Counted from the first letter of the stretch, positions 22,027 through 34,000 are shown. The stretch: DNA of 64,000 bases from Eutreptiella sp. 'Long Island Sound 2002' (GCA_964036045.1 OZ038381.1:120834843-120898842); one strand, 5' to 3'. Made by a program: numbers and translations. Notes: generated by a model from the letters alone, not told the origin.

Positions 22027-25000
22027 TACAATCTCCAAGGGTGCAGCTCGTCTGGACTAGTGTAGACCCCATGCGGTGAATCCTGGAAGGGTCTACACCG
22101 TCGAAGGATTCACCACAGCCCCTCTAGAATTTTGTAAACCTCATGCGTGGAATCCTTGAAGGGAGTACACCCTCCAAAGATTCACCACAGTGCCTCTAGA
22201 CTAGTGTAAACCTCATGCGTTGAATCTTTGCACAGTCTACACCCTTCAGGGATTCACTGCGGCCCCTGTAGACTAGTGTAAACTTCATGCGGTGAATCCT
22301 TCCACGGTCTACACCCTCGCAGGATAACCGGAGCCCCTCTAGACAAGTGTAGACCTCATGCGCTGAATCCTTCAACGGTCTACACCCTCTAAGGATTCAC
22401 CGCAAACTCTGCAAACTAGTATAGACCCCATGCGGTGAATCCTTGAAGGATCAACACCCTCCAAGGGTTACCGCAACCCCCGTAGATTAGTGTAGATACC
22501 GTGCGGTGACTTCTTGAAGGTTCCACCCTCTTCAAGGATACACCGCAACCCCTATAGACAAGCGTAGACCCCATGCGGTGAATCCTTGAGGGGTGTACAG
22601 CCTTCAGGGATTCACCACAGCTGCGGTGAATCCTTGAAGGGTGTAGATTTGTCAAGGATTTACCACATGAGGTTTGCACTAGTCTAGAGGGCGTGTGGTG
22701 AATCCTTGGAGTGTGTGGACCATTCAAACATTCAACACATGGTGTCTACACTAGTCTAGACTAGTTGCTGTGAATCGTTTCAGGGTGTAGACCCTCCAAG
22801 GATTCACCGCTTGGGGTCCCCACTAATCTACAGGGTTTGCGGTGAATTCTTCAAGATGTAGACCCTTCAAGGATTCACCGCATGAGGTTTACACTCGTCT
22901 CCAGGGGCTGTGGTGAATCGCTAAAGGCTGTAGACCCCTCAAGGATTCACCGCATGGGGTCTACGCTTGTCTATAGGGGTTGCGGTGTATCCTTGAAGAG
23001 GGTGGAACCTTCAAGAAGTCACCGCACGGAGTCTACACTAATCTACGGGGGTTGCGGTGAATCCTTGGAGGGTGTAGACCCTTCAAGGATTCACCGCATG
23101 GGGTCTATACTACTCTACAGAGTTTGCGGTGAACCCTTAGAGGGTGTAGACGCTTCAAGGATTCAGCGCATGAGGTCTACACTTGTGTAGAGGGCCTACG
23201 GCTATCCTTCGAGGGTGTAGACCCTAGAAGGATTCACCGTCTAGAGGGGTTGCGGTGAATCCCTGAAGGGTGTAGACTGTGCAAAGATTCAACGCATGAG
23301 GTTTACACTAGTCGTGAGGGGCTGTGGTGAATCTTTGGAGGGTGTACACCCTTCAAGGATTCCATGCATGAGGTTTACAACAAAAGTCTAGAGGGGCTGC
23401 GGCGAATCCTTCGACGTTGTAGACCCTTCCAGGATTCACCGCATGGGATCCGCTAGTTGAGACGAGCTACACCCTTGGAGATTGTAGACCCTTCAAGGAT
23501 TCACCCCATGGGGTCTACGGTTGTCTGGAGGGGTTGCCATGAATCCTCGAAGGGTGTAGACCGTTCAAGGATTCACCGCACGGGGTGTACACTAGTGCAG
23601 AGGGGCTGCGGTGACTCCTTGAAGGGTGTAGACAGTTCAACGATTCAGCACATGTGGTTTACACTCATCTAGAGTGGCTGTGGTGAATCCTTGAAGGGTA
23701 TAGAACCTTCAAGGATTCACCACATGCGGTCTACACTAGTCTAGAGGGGCCGCGGTGAATCCATGAAGGGTCTAGAGCCTTCAAGCATTCACGGCATGGG
23801 GTATACTCTAGTCCAGACCAGTTGCGGTGAATCCTTGAAGGGTGTAGATTCGTCAAGGATTTACCGCATGAGGTTTACACTAGTCTAGAGGGGGTGCGGT
23901 GAATCCGTGGAGTGTGTAGACCATTCAATCTAACATTCAACACATGGTGTCTACACTAGTCTAAACTAGTTGCAGTGAGTCGTTTAAGGCTGTAGAACCT
24001 TTAAAGCTTCACCGCATGGGGTCTACACTAATCTACAGGGTTCGCGGTGAATTCTTCAATATGTGGAGGCGTCAAGGATTCACCGCATGCGGTTTACACT
24101 CGTCTAGAGGGGCTATGGTGAATCCCTAAAGGCTGTAGACCCTTCAAGGATGCAGCGCATGGGGTCTACACTAGTCCAGACGAGCTGCAGCGAACGCTTG
24201 GAGGGTGTAGGCCCTTCAAGGATTCACCCCATGGTGTCTACGGTTGTGTAGAGGGGCTGTGGTGCATCTTTGAAGGGTGTAGACCCTTCACGGATTCGGC
24301 GCATCGGGTCTACACTTGACTAGACGGGTTGCGATGAATTCTTGGAGGCTGTGGACCCTTCAAGGATTCACCGCATGGGTTCTACGCTTGTCTAGAGGGG
24401 CTGCGGTGAATCCTTGAAGGGTGTAGATCCTTCAAGGATTCCGTGTATGTGGTCTACATTAGTCTAGAGGGGTTGCGGTGAATCCTCAAAGGGTGTAGAC
24501 CATTCAAGTATTCACCTCATGGGGTGTACACTAGTGTAGACGGGCTGCGGTGACTCCCTGAAGGGTGTAGACGCTTCAAGGATTCACCACATGCGGTCTA
24601 CACTAGTCCGGATTGGCTGCGGTGAATCCTTGAAGGGTATAGTTCCGTCAAGGATTCAACGCATGCGGTCTACACTAAATCTAGAGGGGCCTTGGTGAAT
24701 CCATGTAGGGTGTAGATCCTTCAAGGATTCACGGCATGGGGTATACACTAGTCTAGACCGGCTGCGCTGAATCCTTGAAGGGTGTAGATTTTCCAAGGAT
24801 TCACCGCATGAGGTTTACACTAATCTAGAGCGGCTGCGGTGATTCCATGAATGGTGTAGAGCCTTCCAGGATTCACCGCCTCGTGTCTACCCTATTCTAG
24901 CGGGGCGGCGGTGAATTTTGGAAGGGTGTAGACCCTACAAGGATTCGCCGCATGAGGTGTACACTGGTCTAGAGGGGCTGCGGTTCACCTTTGAAGGGTG

Positions 25001-25575
25001 TAGAGCCTTCAAGGAATCACCGCATGGGGTTTACAGTAATCTACAGGGGCTATGGTGCATGCTTGAAGGTTGTAGACCTTTCAAGGATTCACCGCATGGG
25101 GTATACTCTAGTCTAGTCAAGCTGCGGTGAATCGTTGAAGGGTGTAGACCCTTCAAGGATTTACCGCATGAGGTTTACACTAGTCTAGAGGGGGTGCCGT
25201 GAATCGTTGGAGTGTGTAGACCATTCAAACATTGAACACATGGTGTCTACACTAGTCTAGACTAGTTGCACTTAATCGTTTAAGGGTGTAGAACCTTTAA
25301 AGCTTCACCGCATGGGGTCTACACTGATCTACACGGTTTGCGGTGAATTCTTCAAGATGTAGACACTTCAAGGATTCACCGCATGCGGTTTACACTCATC
25401 TAGAGGGGCTATGGTGAATCCTTGAAGGCTGTAGATCCTTCAAGGATTCTCCACATGGGGTCTCCACTGGTCCAGACGAGCTGCAGCGAACGCTTGGAGG
25501 GTGTAGACCCTTCAAGGATTCACCCCATGGGGTCTACCGTCGTCTAGAGGGGCTGCGATGCATCTTTGCAGGGTG
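22027..25575. repeat. ~72-bp hairpin satellite, block 3 with orientation switch
   Basis: Begins with the second TACAA, then reverse-oriented monomers to about 22620. There CACAGCTGCGGTGAATCC marks the switch to forward monomers, which continue to 25575. About 49 copies. Several monomers show compensating changes that keep the stem paired. A block near 22.65-22.90 kb resembles one near 23.85-24.10 kb and one near 25.15-25.40 kb, suggesting a longer internal period. Confidence 0.95.
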
Positions 25576-25592
25576 TCCCTTGGTACGTGCTA

Positions 25593-25867
25593 GAATACCC
25601 AATCTCGTTCTAGCCTAGAACCGGCTAGAGCGGCTAGAACGAAAAAAAGAGGGGGATACCCCCCCCCCCTCGCAGGGGGGGGGATGAGGTGTCTAACCTG
25701 GACCCCCGTATCCATACTCGGGGGCCCACACTTTTTTTTTACAATTTCACTTTTTCACCTAATTTTGGAGTCCAAAAACTTTCGTTCTAGCGCCGTTGGA
25801 GCCACGTTCTAGCGAGCGCCGCTAGAACGCCGCTAGAACGGTTCGCTAGAATGCCGCTAGAATGATA
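25593..25867. repeat. CTAGAAC-motif cluster outside the gene
   Basis: Two clusters: GTTCTAGCCTAGAAC with neighbours at 25593-25640, and alternating GTTCTAGC and GCTAGAACG units at 25783-25865. The second resembles the 3' halves of the two introns at 27-29 kb but lies on the opposite strand and has no clear splice sites. C and G runs and a T run separate the two. Confidence 0.75.
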
Positions 25868-26019
25868 CATATGAATGCGCCGCCACTCCTCAAATAGAAG
25901 CTGCCCCGGCTACCATGGCCAGCCGTGGCCAATCACAGGGTCCCGATGCTGGACCCGACTCACTGAGCGCCGGGTTTCCCCCCCCCCCCCACCCCCTTGT
26001 TAGCCCGGTTAGCCCCCAA
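25868..26019. repeat. 150-bp inverted repeat, right copy
   Basis: Inverted partner of 15298-15447, with GAGGAGTGGCGG, GATTGGCCACG and GGGCTAACC in the same order when read on the minus strand. A C run replaces part of the G-rich section of the left copy. Confidence 0.85.
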
Positions 26020-26110
26020 CGGCACCCCATTGGTCACTTGGAAGGTCACTTGGCGGGCCAGCACCGGGTCACTTGGTGGTGGGTTAGCCCGATTAGCCCG
26101 GTTAGCCCCA
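26020..26110. repeat. GGTCACTTGG and GTTAGCCC short repeats
   Basis: Three GGTCACTTGG copies (26031-26075), then four to five tandem (G/A)TTAGCCC(C/G) units to about 26116. Related GTTAGCCC units lie at about 25999-26013. Confidence 0.7.
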
Positions 26111-26222
26111 TTAGCCCCCCTGCCCCCCCCAGGCCCCCATTCGCGAGTCGCGACACGCAGGTTACCCCTCCTCCGTGGTGGGGGGTTGCCGGGGCTCATC
26201 CTTGCTCCTGGCACCCCCCTTC

Positions 26223-28824
26223 TCACCCCCCGTGTCCCCCTTTCTCACCCCCCTTGTCAACCCCCACCTCACCCCCCTTGTCACCCCCCTCCCCCTTGTC
26301 ACCACCCTCGTCCCCCTCGTCATCCCCATCATCCCGGTCGTCCCCGTCGTCCCCCGCCCCTAGAGCCTCCCGGAGGTGGGCCTCCACCTCCTCTTGCGTG
26401 CGGAAGAGAATCTCCCCCAGCACCCGGAAGGTCCCCCCCTCTTTATTCCGCTTCCTCTTGTTCCCCTTCTTCCCCTTCTCCCCCCCCCCTCCCCATTGGA
26501 CCCGTGCGACACCACTGAGCACTCCCCCGGTCCAACTCCTCATCCCAATCCCCCAACACCGTCACTTGGCACCGGGTGTCCCCCACACCCGGCACATTCC
26601 CACCGGGGTCCCGGCCCCTATCTTGCAAGGGGGGGGGCTTGGGGTTTGGGGGGAGGGGTGGCTTTGCCCTTGCCCTTGGCCCGGGTCTTGGCCTTGGGCT
26701 TGCTGGGCTGCTGGGCTGGGGGGGGGGGGGGTGCTCTTCGTCGCTACTCTGGAAGTGGCGAAGTTTTTTCTTGGGGGTCTTGGGCGGGTTTGGGGGCCTT
26801 GAGGGGAGGGGGGGTGTCCTCCACCCACTGGTGGTGGTGGTGGTGCTGCTGCTGCAGCTGCTGCTGCAGCTACTGCTGCTGCTGGTCTCCTCTGCCCGAC
26901 CTGCACCTGGCCGAACCCTTGCGCTACGGGTCCATGCCCCCCGCACTCCTGCCCGATTGCAACCTACCCGAACCCCCCAGCACCGAGAGGACAAGATTGG
27001 GGTCTGTCCCCATCATCCGGCTCAAATCGCTGACCCCCACGAGGCGCGTCCGCCCTCCGCCATCGCGCCACTCCACGCACACCCCGCGGGGGTCGGCTCC
27101 ACACGCCTGCACGCTGACAACCTGAAGACAGAAACAAAATGCAGGTGCATTCTAGCGGCGTTCTAGGCAACTGTTGTAGCGGCGTTCTAGCGACGTTCTA
27201 GCGGCGGCGGCGCGGCGGTGGCTAGATCAAGACTAGAACGGCTCGCTAGATCAACGCTACAACGCAATCAACATACCGTGCTTTGGCGGCCCAAGGCGGG
27301 GAAGTTGGCCCCCAGAGCCTTGGCGAAGGCGTCCCGGGAGTTGGGGGGGGTGCGGCTGCGGGGGGGCCCCAGCGGGGGTTGCGGCGGGCTTGGGCTTGGA
27401 CTTGGGCCGGGAGGCGATGCCGCGCACCACCCCGGCATACGCCCCCCGGTTCGCCACCTCGCGGTTGAAACCCCCGAAGTCCATCAGCGCCGAACAGCTC
27501 GGCGTCCAGACCCAGGCCTTCCCCGCCCACTCAACCCCCCCCAAGCCCAGCCCCTTCAAGCAGTGGGCGACTAATCGCCAGTGGATGGTCGCCCCCTTTT
27601 TCCTCTCGGGGGTGAAGATGTTGGTTTGCGCCAAGTCCAACATGTTCAGCCCCCCTTTCGGGGGGGGGGGGGGGGCGCGCACCTCCCCCCATCCCTTCCC
27701 CGGCCCCGGCAAATAAGTTTGCCACCCCCACCACCCGTTGACCACCCCTGGGCGCAGGGGCCTGTACAGGTGGACAACCCCCCCCTCGTCCACCCATACC
27801 CACCGCCCCGCCCCCAACAGCCGGTGGTGCACCCGCACCAACAAAAACCGGAGAGTGCTAACCGGACGCTCCGGGGCCAGGAGGAGGGGGGTGTCCAGGT
27901 TTTGGGGGGTTGGGGGCCAGCCAGGACAGCCGGGTCCCATGACAGGTCCTAGATGGCCCCCGCATCCCTCGACCCCATCATCGTCCTGAGCCACTGGCTC
28001 TCCCCCCCCCACCCCGCCGGCGTCTCCACCACCACCTTCGCCTCCACCTCCTCCTTCACCATCCCGTCCTCCTTCTCGTCCGCCTCCACTTCCACCTCCA
28101 CCACCTCATCCACCTCCTCCTCCTTCACCTTCTCCACCGTCGTAGCCAACTCTCTTTCTCCATCCACCGCACGCTGCGATCGAGCGCCTCGATCGCCTCC
28201 TCCTTCTCCGCAACCTTAGCCTTCGCCCTGCGGAGAGTGTCCTCCGCCATGCGGACCCTCTCCGCATCCCCCCCGCCCGCAGGTCGGCTAGTTTGGTCTC
28301 CCATTGGCACACCTTGGCCTGTGCCCTGGCTTTGGCCCCCTTGGAGGCTGCGAGGGAAGCCGAGAGCCCTTTGAGCTCCCCCTGCACTTCCTCCACCTCC
28401 GGGTCCTCCGCCGGGGCCGCCGCCGCCGACTTCCTGGCGACCAACGCGGGAGGGGGTGCCAATGGTGGAGGTGGGGCTTGGGGTTGGGGCCGGGGCTTGG
28501 CGTTGGGCTTGTCGAGGGGGGGTGCCTTGCCCTTCAGGGCCCCCTCGGCCTTCGACTCGGCCTCCTCGGCCCGCGCCTGCTGTGCCTGCTTCTACGCCTC
28601 TAGCACCTGCCCAATCAGCACCTGGGTGGCCGCATTCTGTAGCACACACAGGAGCGTTCCAGCGGCGTTCTAGGCAACCGTTCTAGCGGCATTCTAGCGA
28701 CGTTCTAGCGACCGATCGTGCTGCCTAGTTCGAGACTAGAACAATTCCCTTGATCGGCACTAGAACACACAACAAGACAATATACCTGGCGCAGCAGCTC
28801 GTACATCAACTATGGCAATGCCAT
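26223..28824 (-). CDS. GC-rich spliced gene, unknown protein, with in-frame UAGs
   Basis: Minus-strand model: exon 1 from the ATG at 28824 (good context AAGATGG) to 28786, intron 28637-28785, exon 2 28636-27277, intron 27122-27276, exon 3 from 27121 to about 26223. Exon 1 joins exon 2 in phase 0: LMYELLRQ then NAATQVLIGQVLEA, then an Ala/Glu/Lys/Gln-rich predicted coiled coil. Exon 2 continues with EKVKEEEVDEVVEVEVEADE, LRFLLVRVHHRLLGAGRW and LNMLDLAQTNIFTPERKKG, ending FAKALGANFPALGRQST. Exon 3 opens VVSVQACGADPRGVCVEW, passes a Gln/His-rich tract and a Lys/Pro-rich region, and ends with FRVLGEILFRTQEEVEAHL and an Asp/Glu/Gly-rich tail. Frame changes occur at G or C runs (about 28270, 27350, 26630 and 26490) and elsewhere in exon 2. 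Six UAGs are in frame (28812, 28594, 27951, 26926, 26872, 26746). Family not recognised. It is either a real gene with homopolymer errors and UAG sense codons, or a pseudogene. Confidence 0.5.
27122..27276 (-). other. Intron 2 of the 26-29 kb gene (CTAGAAC type)
   Basis: GTATGTTGATTG at the 5' end, a strong polypyrimidine tract TTTTGTTTCTGTCTTCAG at the 3' end, 155 bases, phase 0. The flanking exons join as ...LGRQST and VVSVQACG..., both protein-like. It shares about 65 near-identical bases with intron 1. Confidence 0.75.
28637..28785 (-). other. Intron 1 of the 26-29 kb gene (CTAGAAC type)
   Basis: CAG then GTATATTGTC at the 5' end, and GTGTGCTACAG at the 3' end, 149 bases. The interior is packed with TTCTAG and CTAGAAC modules. 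Its 3' part (CGCTAGAACGTCGCTAGAA..., then GGTTGCCTAGAACGCCGCT) is near-identical to that of intron 2. Confidence 0.7.
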
Positions 28825-29680
28825 CTTGTTGGTGAATATTCTGGTTCAGGGAAGCCTGCATGTGGCCCTGGCCCCTCCTCACCTCCATGGCATCCCTGCC
28901 CGAGCATGGCACTTGCGACCGCGGGCCCCCATGCACAACCCACGTCACGCCAAAGTATGCAACCAGCCATGTCATGCACTGTGCTTGCACATTGGCCTCC
29001 TTGTGGAACGCCGACCACTAATGACACGACACCTCGTCCACCCCCTCCACCCGACTGCCCCCCCCCCCCCCCCCCCCCCGCTTGCTGTGCTCGTTGTGAC
29101 CATGTTTCAGAAAGCGGTTGACGCTTTCCGAAATGTCACCCGAGAACATAGCCAGCCCAAATGGCTTCATGTTCTGCAACATGATATCTACATCATGCTC
29201 AAGGCTCAATAGATACCATGATGCGGTTTCGACAGTACAGTGGCGCCCGAAATCGCGGGCCACGGCAGCCCAGTTTAGTGGGTTAGGGCTCTGCAGCTTT
29301 GTGTATAGCGACCTAGTCGGCTATCAGACATCAGACATCAGACTTTTATGGACCGTCATTACCCAAACCATAAACCCACCTCCCCCATCCCCCCTTGTGG
29401 TGTAGATGCCCCCCCCCCCCATGTGACCCTTCCCTAGTCCTTCCACCCCCCCCCAGTCATGAGTGCTTTCTTGCATCAAGAAGTATGGAAAATGATTCGG
29501 AAAATACCCCCCGCTTGGTGTTGTGTGTTTGTGTGTAGGAAGCATGAAAACTGCACCCACTCACTACACTCTTCGAGGTGTAGATTTTCGTTATGTGGCC
29601 TCGACCCTAGCGTTGTAGGGCCATCAGACACCATTGCAAAGTAAACCAACAGATTTGCCGCATTTATAAGCATATGTCCT

Positions 29681-29720
<40 letters not shown>

Positions 29721-30030
29721 GATATAGCATAGGCAATGTGGGGGTGCCCTTGCTTCAAGCCTTGGTGCGGGGGGGGGGGGGGGCTCTCCTTTCTTTACAT
29801 GTTTTTCACCGGGGAGGGGGGAGACTTGAGAGAACTGCCAGGGGGGGAGTTTAGTCACGGGTGCGGGAGGGTGTTCTTTTCTTAGTCACACAGGTGTTTC
29901 TTTTCATGCAAACAAACTGACAACAACAACAATAATAATAATCATTTCACAACTTGCAAGTGTGCCATGCCATGCTGTGCCGTGTTGTGGTGTGTCTCCG
30001 TAGGTCCCCGTAGGTCCGAGGCCGGTTAGA
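28825..30030. other. No gene recognised; C runs and microsatellite
   Basis: Upstream side of the 26-29 kb gene, so promoter sequence may lie here, but I see no clear TATA element. It contains a run of about 20 C near 29059-29079, a (CA)n tract and a run of about 14 G near 29769-29782. No convincing coding frame. Confidence 0.5.
29682..29717. repeat. (CA)n microsatellite
   Basis: About 18 uninterrupted CA units. Confidence 0.97.
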
Positions 30031-30948
30031 AGCCCCCCCAATCAATTTCATAGCCCCTTCCCATCAATTTCATAGCCCCCCCCCCATCAATTTCATAGCC
30101 CCCCAATCAACTTCATATGCCCCCCCTATGAATTCCATAGCCCCCCCCATCCATTTCATAGCCCCCCCCCACGTCCATTTCATAGCCCCCCCTATCAATT
30201 TCATAGCGCCCCCCACATACATTTCATAGCCCCCCCCACATCCATTTCATAGCCCCCCCCCCATCCATTTCATAGCCCCTCCCGCATCAATTTCATAGCC
30301 TCCCCCCATCAATTTCATAGCCCCCCCCATCAATTTCATAGCCCCGCATCCATCAAATTCATAGCCCCTCCCCCATCAATTTCATAGCCCCCCCCCCCAT
30401 CAATTTCGTAGCCCCCCATCAATTTCATATGCCCCCCTATCAATTTCATAGCCCCCTGCCCTATCAATTTCATAGCCCCCCCCCAAATCAATTTCATAGC
30501 CCCCCCGCTATCAATTTCATAGCCCTACCCCCATCAATTTCATAGCCCCACCCCCGTCAATTTCATAGGTCCCCCCCATTCAATTTCATAGCCCCTCCCC
30601 ATCGATTTCATAGCCCCCTGCCCTATCAATTTCATAACCCCCCCTTTATCAATTTCATAGCCCCTCCCCCATCAATTGCATAGCCCCCCCCCCATCCATT
30701 TCATAGCCCCCCCATCAATTTTATATGCCCCCCTATCAATTTCATAGCCCCCCCCCATCCATTACAAAGCCCCCCCCATCAATTTCATAGGTTCCCCCCA
30801 TTCAATTTCATAGCCCCCCTCCATCGATTTCATAGCCCCCATGCCCTATTAATTTCATAACCCCCCCCCCTTATCAATTACATAGCCCCCTCCCAATCGA
30901 TTTCATCGCCCCCCCCCCTTCCACTTCATAGCCCCCCCCATTGATTCG
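30031..30948. repeat. ~21-bp ATCAATTTCATAGCCCCCC minisatellite
   Basis: About 45 copies of ATCAATTTCATAG followed by a C run of 4-12 bases. Most length variation is in the C run. All copies have the same orientation. Confidence 0.97.
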
Positions 30949-31004
30949 CAGACCCCTGTAGACCCCTGTAGACCCCTGTAAACCCCTGTAGACCCCTCTT
31001 AGGA
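30949..31004. repeat. GACCCCTGTA short tandem repeat
   Basis: Four to five 10-base units GACCCCTGTA between the 21-bp minisatellite and the 52-bp satellite. The motif resembles half of the satellite core GTGTAGACCCC. Confidence 0.85.
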
Positions 31005-34000
31005 ATTGGCGTGTGCGCATGCGCCAATTTCTAGACGGGTGTAGCCCCTGGTCTTATTTGGGGGGGCTAGACCCCCCAAACAATTGACGGATGTATGTCC
31101 GTCAATTATTCTGGGGGTCTACACCCCCAAAATCATTGGCGGATGTATGTCCGTCAAATATTCTGGGGGTCTACACCCTCAAAATAATTGACGGATCCAT
31201 GTCCGTCAATTATTCTGGGGGTGTAGACCCCCAAAATAATTGACGGATCCATGTCCGTCAATTATTCTGGGGTTCTACACCCCCAAAATAATTAACGGAT
31301 CCATGTCCGTCAATTATTCTGGGGGTCTACACCCTCAAAATAATTGACGGATGTATGTGCGTCAATTATTCTGGGGGTCTACACCCCCAGAATAATTGAC
31401 GGATGTATGTCCGTCAATTATTCTGGGGGTCTACACCCCCAAAACAATTGACGAATCCATGTCCGTCAATTATTCTTGTGGTCTACATCCCCAAAATAAT
31501 TGACGGATGTACGTCCGTCAATTTTCTGGGGGTGTAGACCCCCAAAATAATTGACGGATGTATGTGCGTCAATTTTTGGGGGGGTGTAGACCCCCAAAAT
31601 AATTGACGGATGTAGGTCCGTCAAGTCTTCCCGGGGTCTGCACCCCCAAAATAATTGACGGATGTATGTCCGTCAATTATTCTGGGGGTGTAGACCCCCA
31701 AAATAATTGACGGATCCATGTCGGTCAATTATTCTCGGGGTCTACATCCCCAAAATAATTGACGGATGTATGTCCGTCAATTTTCCAGGGGTGTAGACCC
31801 CCAAAATAATTGACGGATGTGGGTCCGTGAAGTATTCTGGGGGTGTGCACCCCCAAAATAATTGACGGATGTATGTCCGTCAATTATTTTGGGGGTGTAG
31901 ACCCCAAAAAAAATTGACGGATCCATGTCGGTCAATGATTTTGGGGGTCTACACCCGCAAAATAATTGACGGATGTATGTTCCTCAATTATTCTGGGGCT
32001 GTAGACCCCCAAAATAATTGCCGGATTTATGTCCGTCAATTATTTTGGGGATGTAGACCCCCAAAATAATTGACGGATCCATGTACGTCAATTATTCTGG
32101 GGGTCCATACCCCCAAAAAAATTGACGGATGTATGTCCGTCAATTATCATGGGGGTGTAGACCCCCAAAACAATTGACGGATCCATGTCCGTCAAATATT
32201 GTGGGGGTCTACACCCCCAAAATAATTGACGGATGTATGTCCGTCAATCATTCTGGGGGTGTAGACCCCCAAAATAATTGACCGATGTATGTCCGTCAAA
32301 TATTTTGGGGGTCTACACCCCCAAAATAATTGACGGATCCATGTCCGTCAATTATTCTGAGGTTGTACACCCCAAAAATGATTGGCGGATTTATGTCCGT
32401 CAACTATTTTGGGGGTGTAGACCCCCAAAATAATTGACGGATCCATGTCCGTCAATTATTCTGGGGGTCTACACCCTCAAAATAATTGACGGATGTATGT
32501 GCGTCAATTATTCTGGAGGTCTACACCCCCAAAATAATTGACGGATCCATGTCCGTCAATTATTCTTGTGGTCCATATCTCCAAAATAATTGACGGATGT
32601 ATGTCCGTCAATTTTCTGGGGGTGTAGACCCCCAAAATAATTGACGGATGTATGTCCGTCAATTTTCGGGGGGTGTAGACCCCCAAAATAATTGACAGAT
32701 GTAGGTCCGTGAAGTCTTCCCGGGGTCTGCACCCCCAAAATAATTGACGGATGTATGTCCCTCAATTATTCTGGGGGTGTAGAACCCCAAAATAATTGAC
32801 GCATCCATGTCGGTCAATTATTCTGGGGGTCTACACCCCCAAAATAATTGACGGATGTACGTCCGTCAATTTTCCGGGGGTGTAGACCCCCAAAATAATT
32901 GACAGATGTAGGTCCGTCAAGTATTCTGGGGGTGTGCACCCCCAAAATAATTGACCGATGTATGTCCGTCAATTATTTTGGGGGTGTAGACCCCCAAAAT
33001 AATTGACGGATCCATGTCGGTCAATTATTCTGGGGGTCTACACCCCCAAAAAAATTGACGGATGTATGTGCGTCAATCATGCTGGGGGTCTATACCCCCA
33101 AAATAATTGACGGATGTATATCCGTCAATTATCATGGGGGTGTAGACCCCCAAAACCATTGACGGATCCATGTCCGTCAATTATTCCGGGGGTCTACACC
33201 CCCAAAAAAATTGACGGATGTATGTTCCTCAATTATTCTGGGGCTGTAGACCCCCAAAATAATTGACGGATTTATGTGCGTCAATGACTCTGGGGGTGTA
33301 GACCCCCGAAAAAATTGACGGATCCAAGTCGGTCAAATATTGTGGGTGTCTACACCGCCAAAATAATTGCCGGATGTATGTCCGTCAATTCTTCAGGGGG
33401 TGTAGACCCCCAAAATAATTGACGGATGTATGTCCGTTAAGTATTCTGGGGGTCCACACCCTCAAAATAATCGACGGATGTATGTCCATCAATTATTCTG
33501 GGGGTCTACACCCCTAAAACATTTGACGGATCTATGTCCGTCAATTACTCTGGGGGTGTAGACCCCCAAAATAATTGACGGATCCATGTCGGTCAATTAT
33601 TCCAGGGATCTACACCCCCGAAATAATTGACGGATGTATGTTGGTCAATTATTGTGGGGGTGTACACCCCCAAAATAATTGACTCATGTATGTCCGTGAA
33701 TCATTGTGGGGGTCTACTCCCCCAAAATTATTGACGGGTCCATGTCCGTCAATTATTCTTGGGGTGTAGACCCCCAAAAAAATTGACAGATCCATGTCCG
33801 TCAATTAGTGTGGGGGTGTAGACCCCCAAAATGATTGACGGATCCATGTCCGTCAATTATTCTGGGGGTGTAGACCAAAGTAATTGACAAATGTATGTCC
33901 GTCAAGTATTCTTGGGGTGTAGACCCCCAAAATCATTGACTGATGTATGTCCGTCAATTATTCTGGGGGTCTACACCCCCAAAATAATTGACGCATCCAT

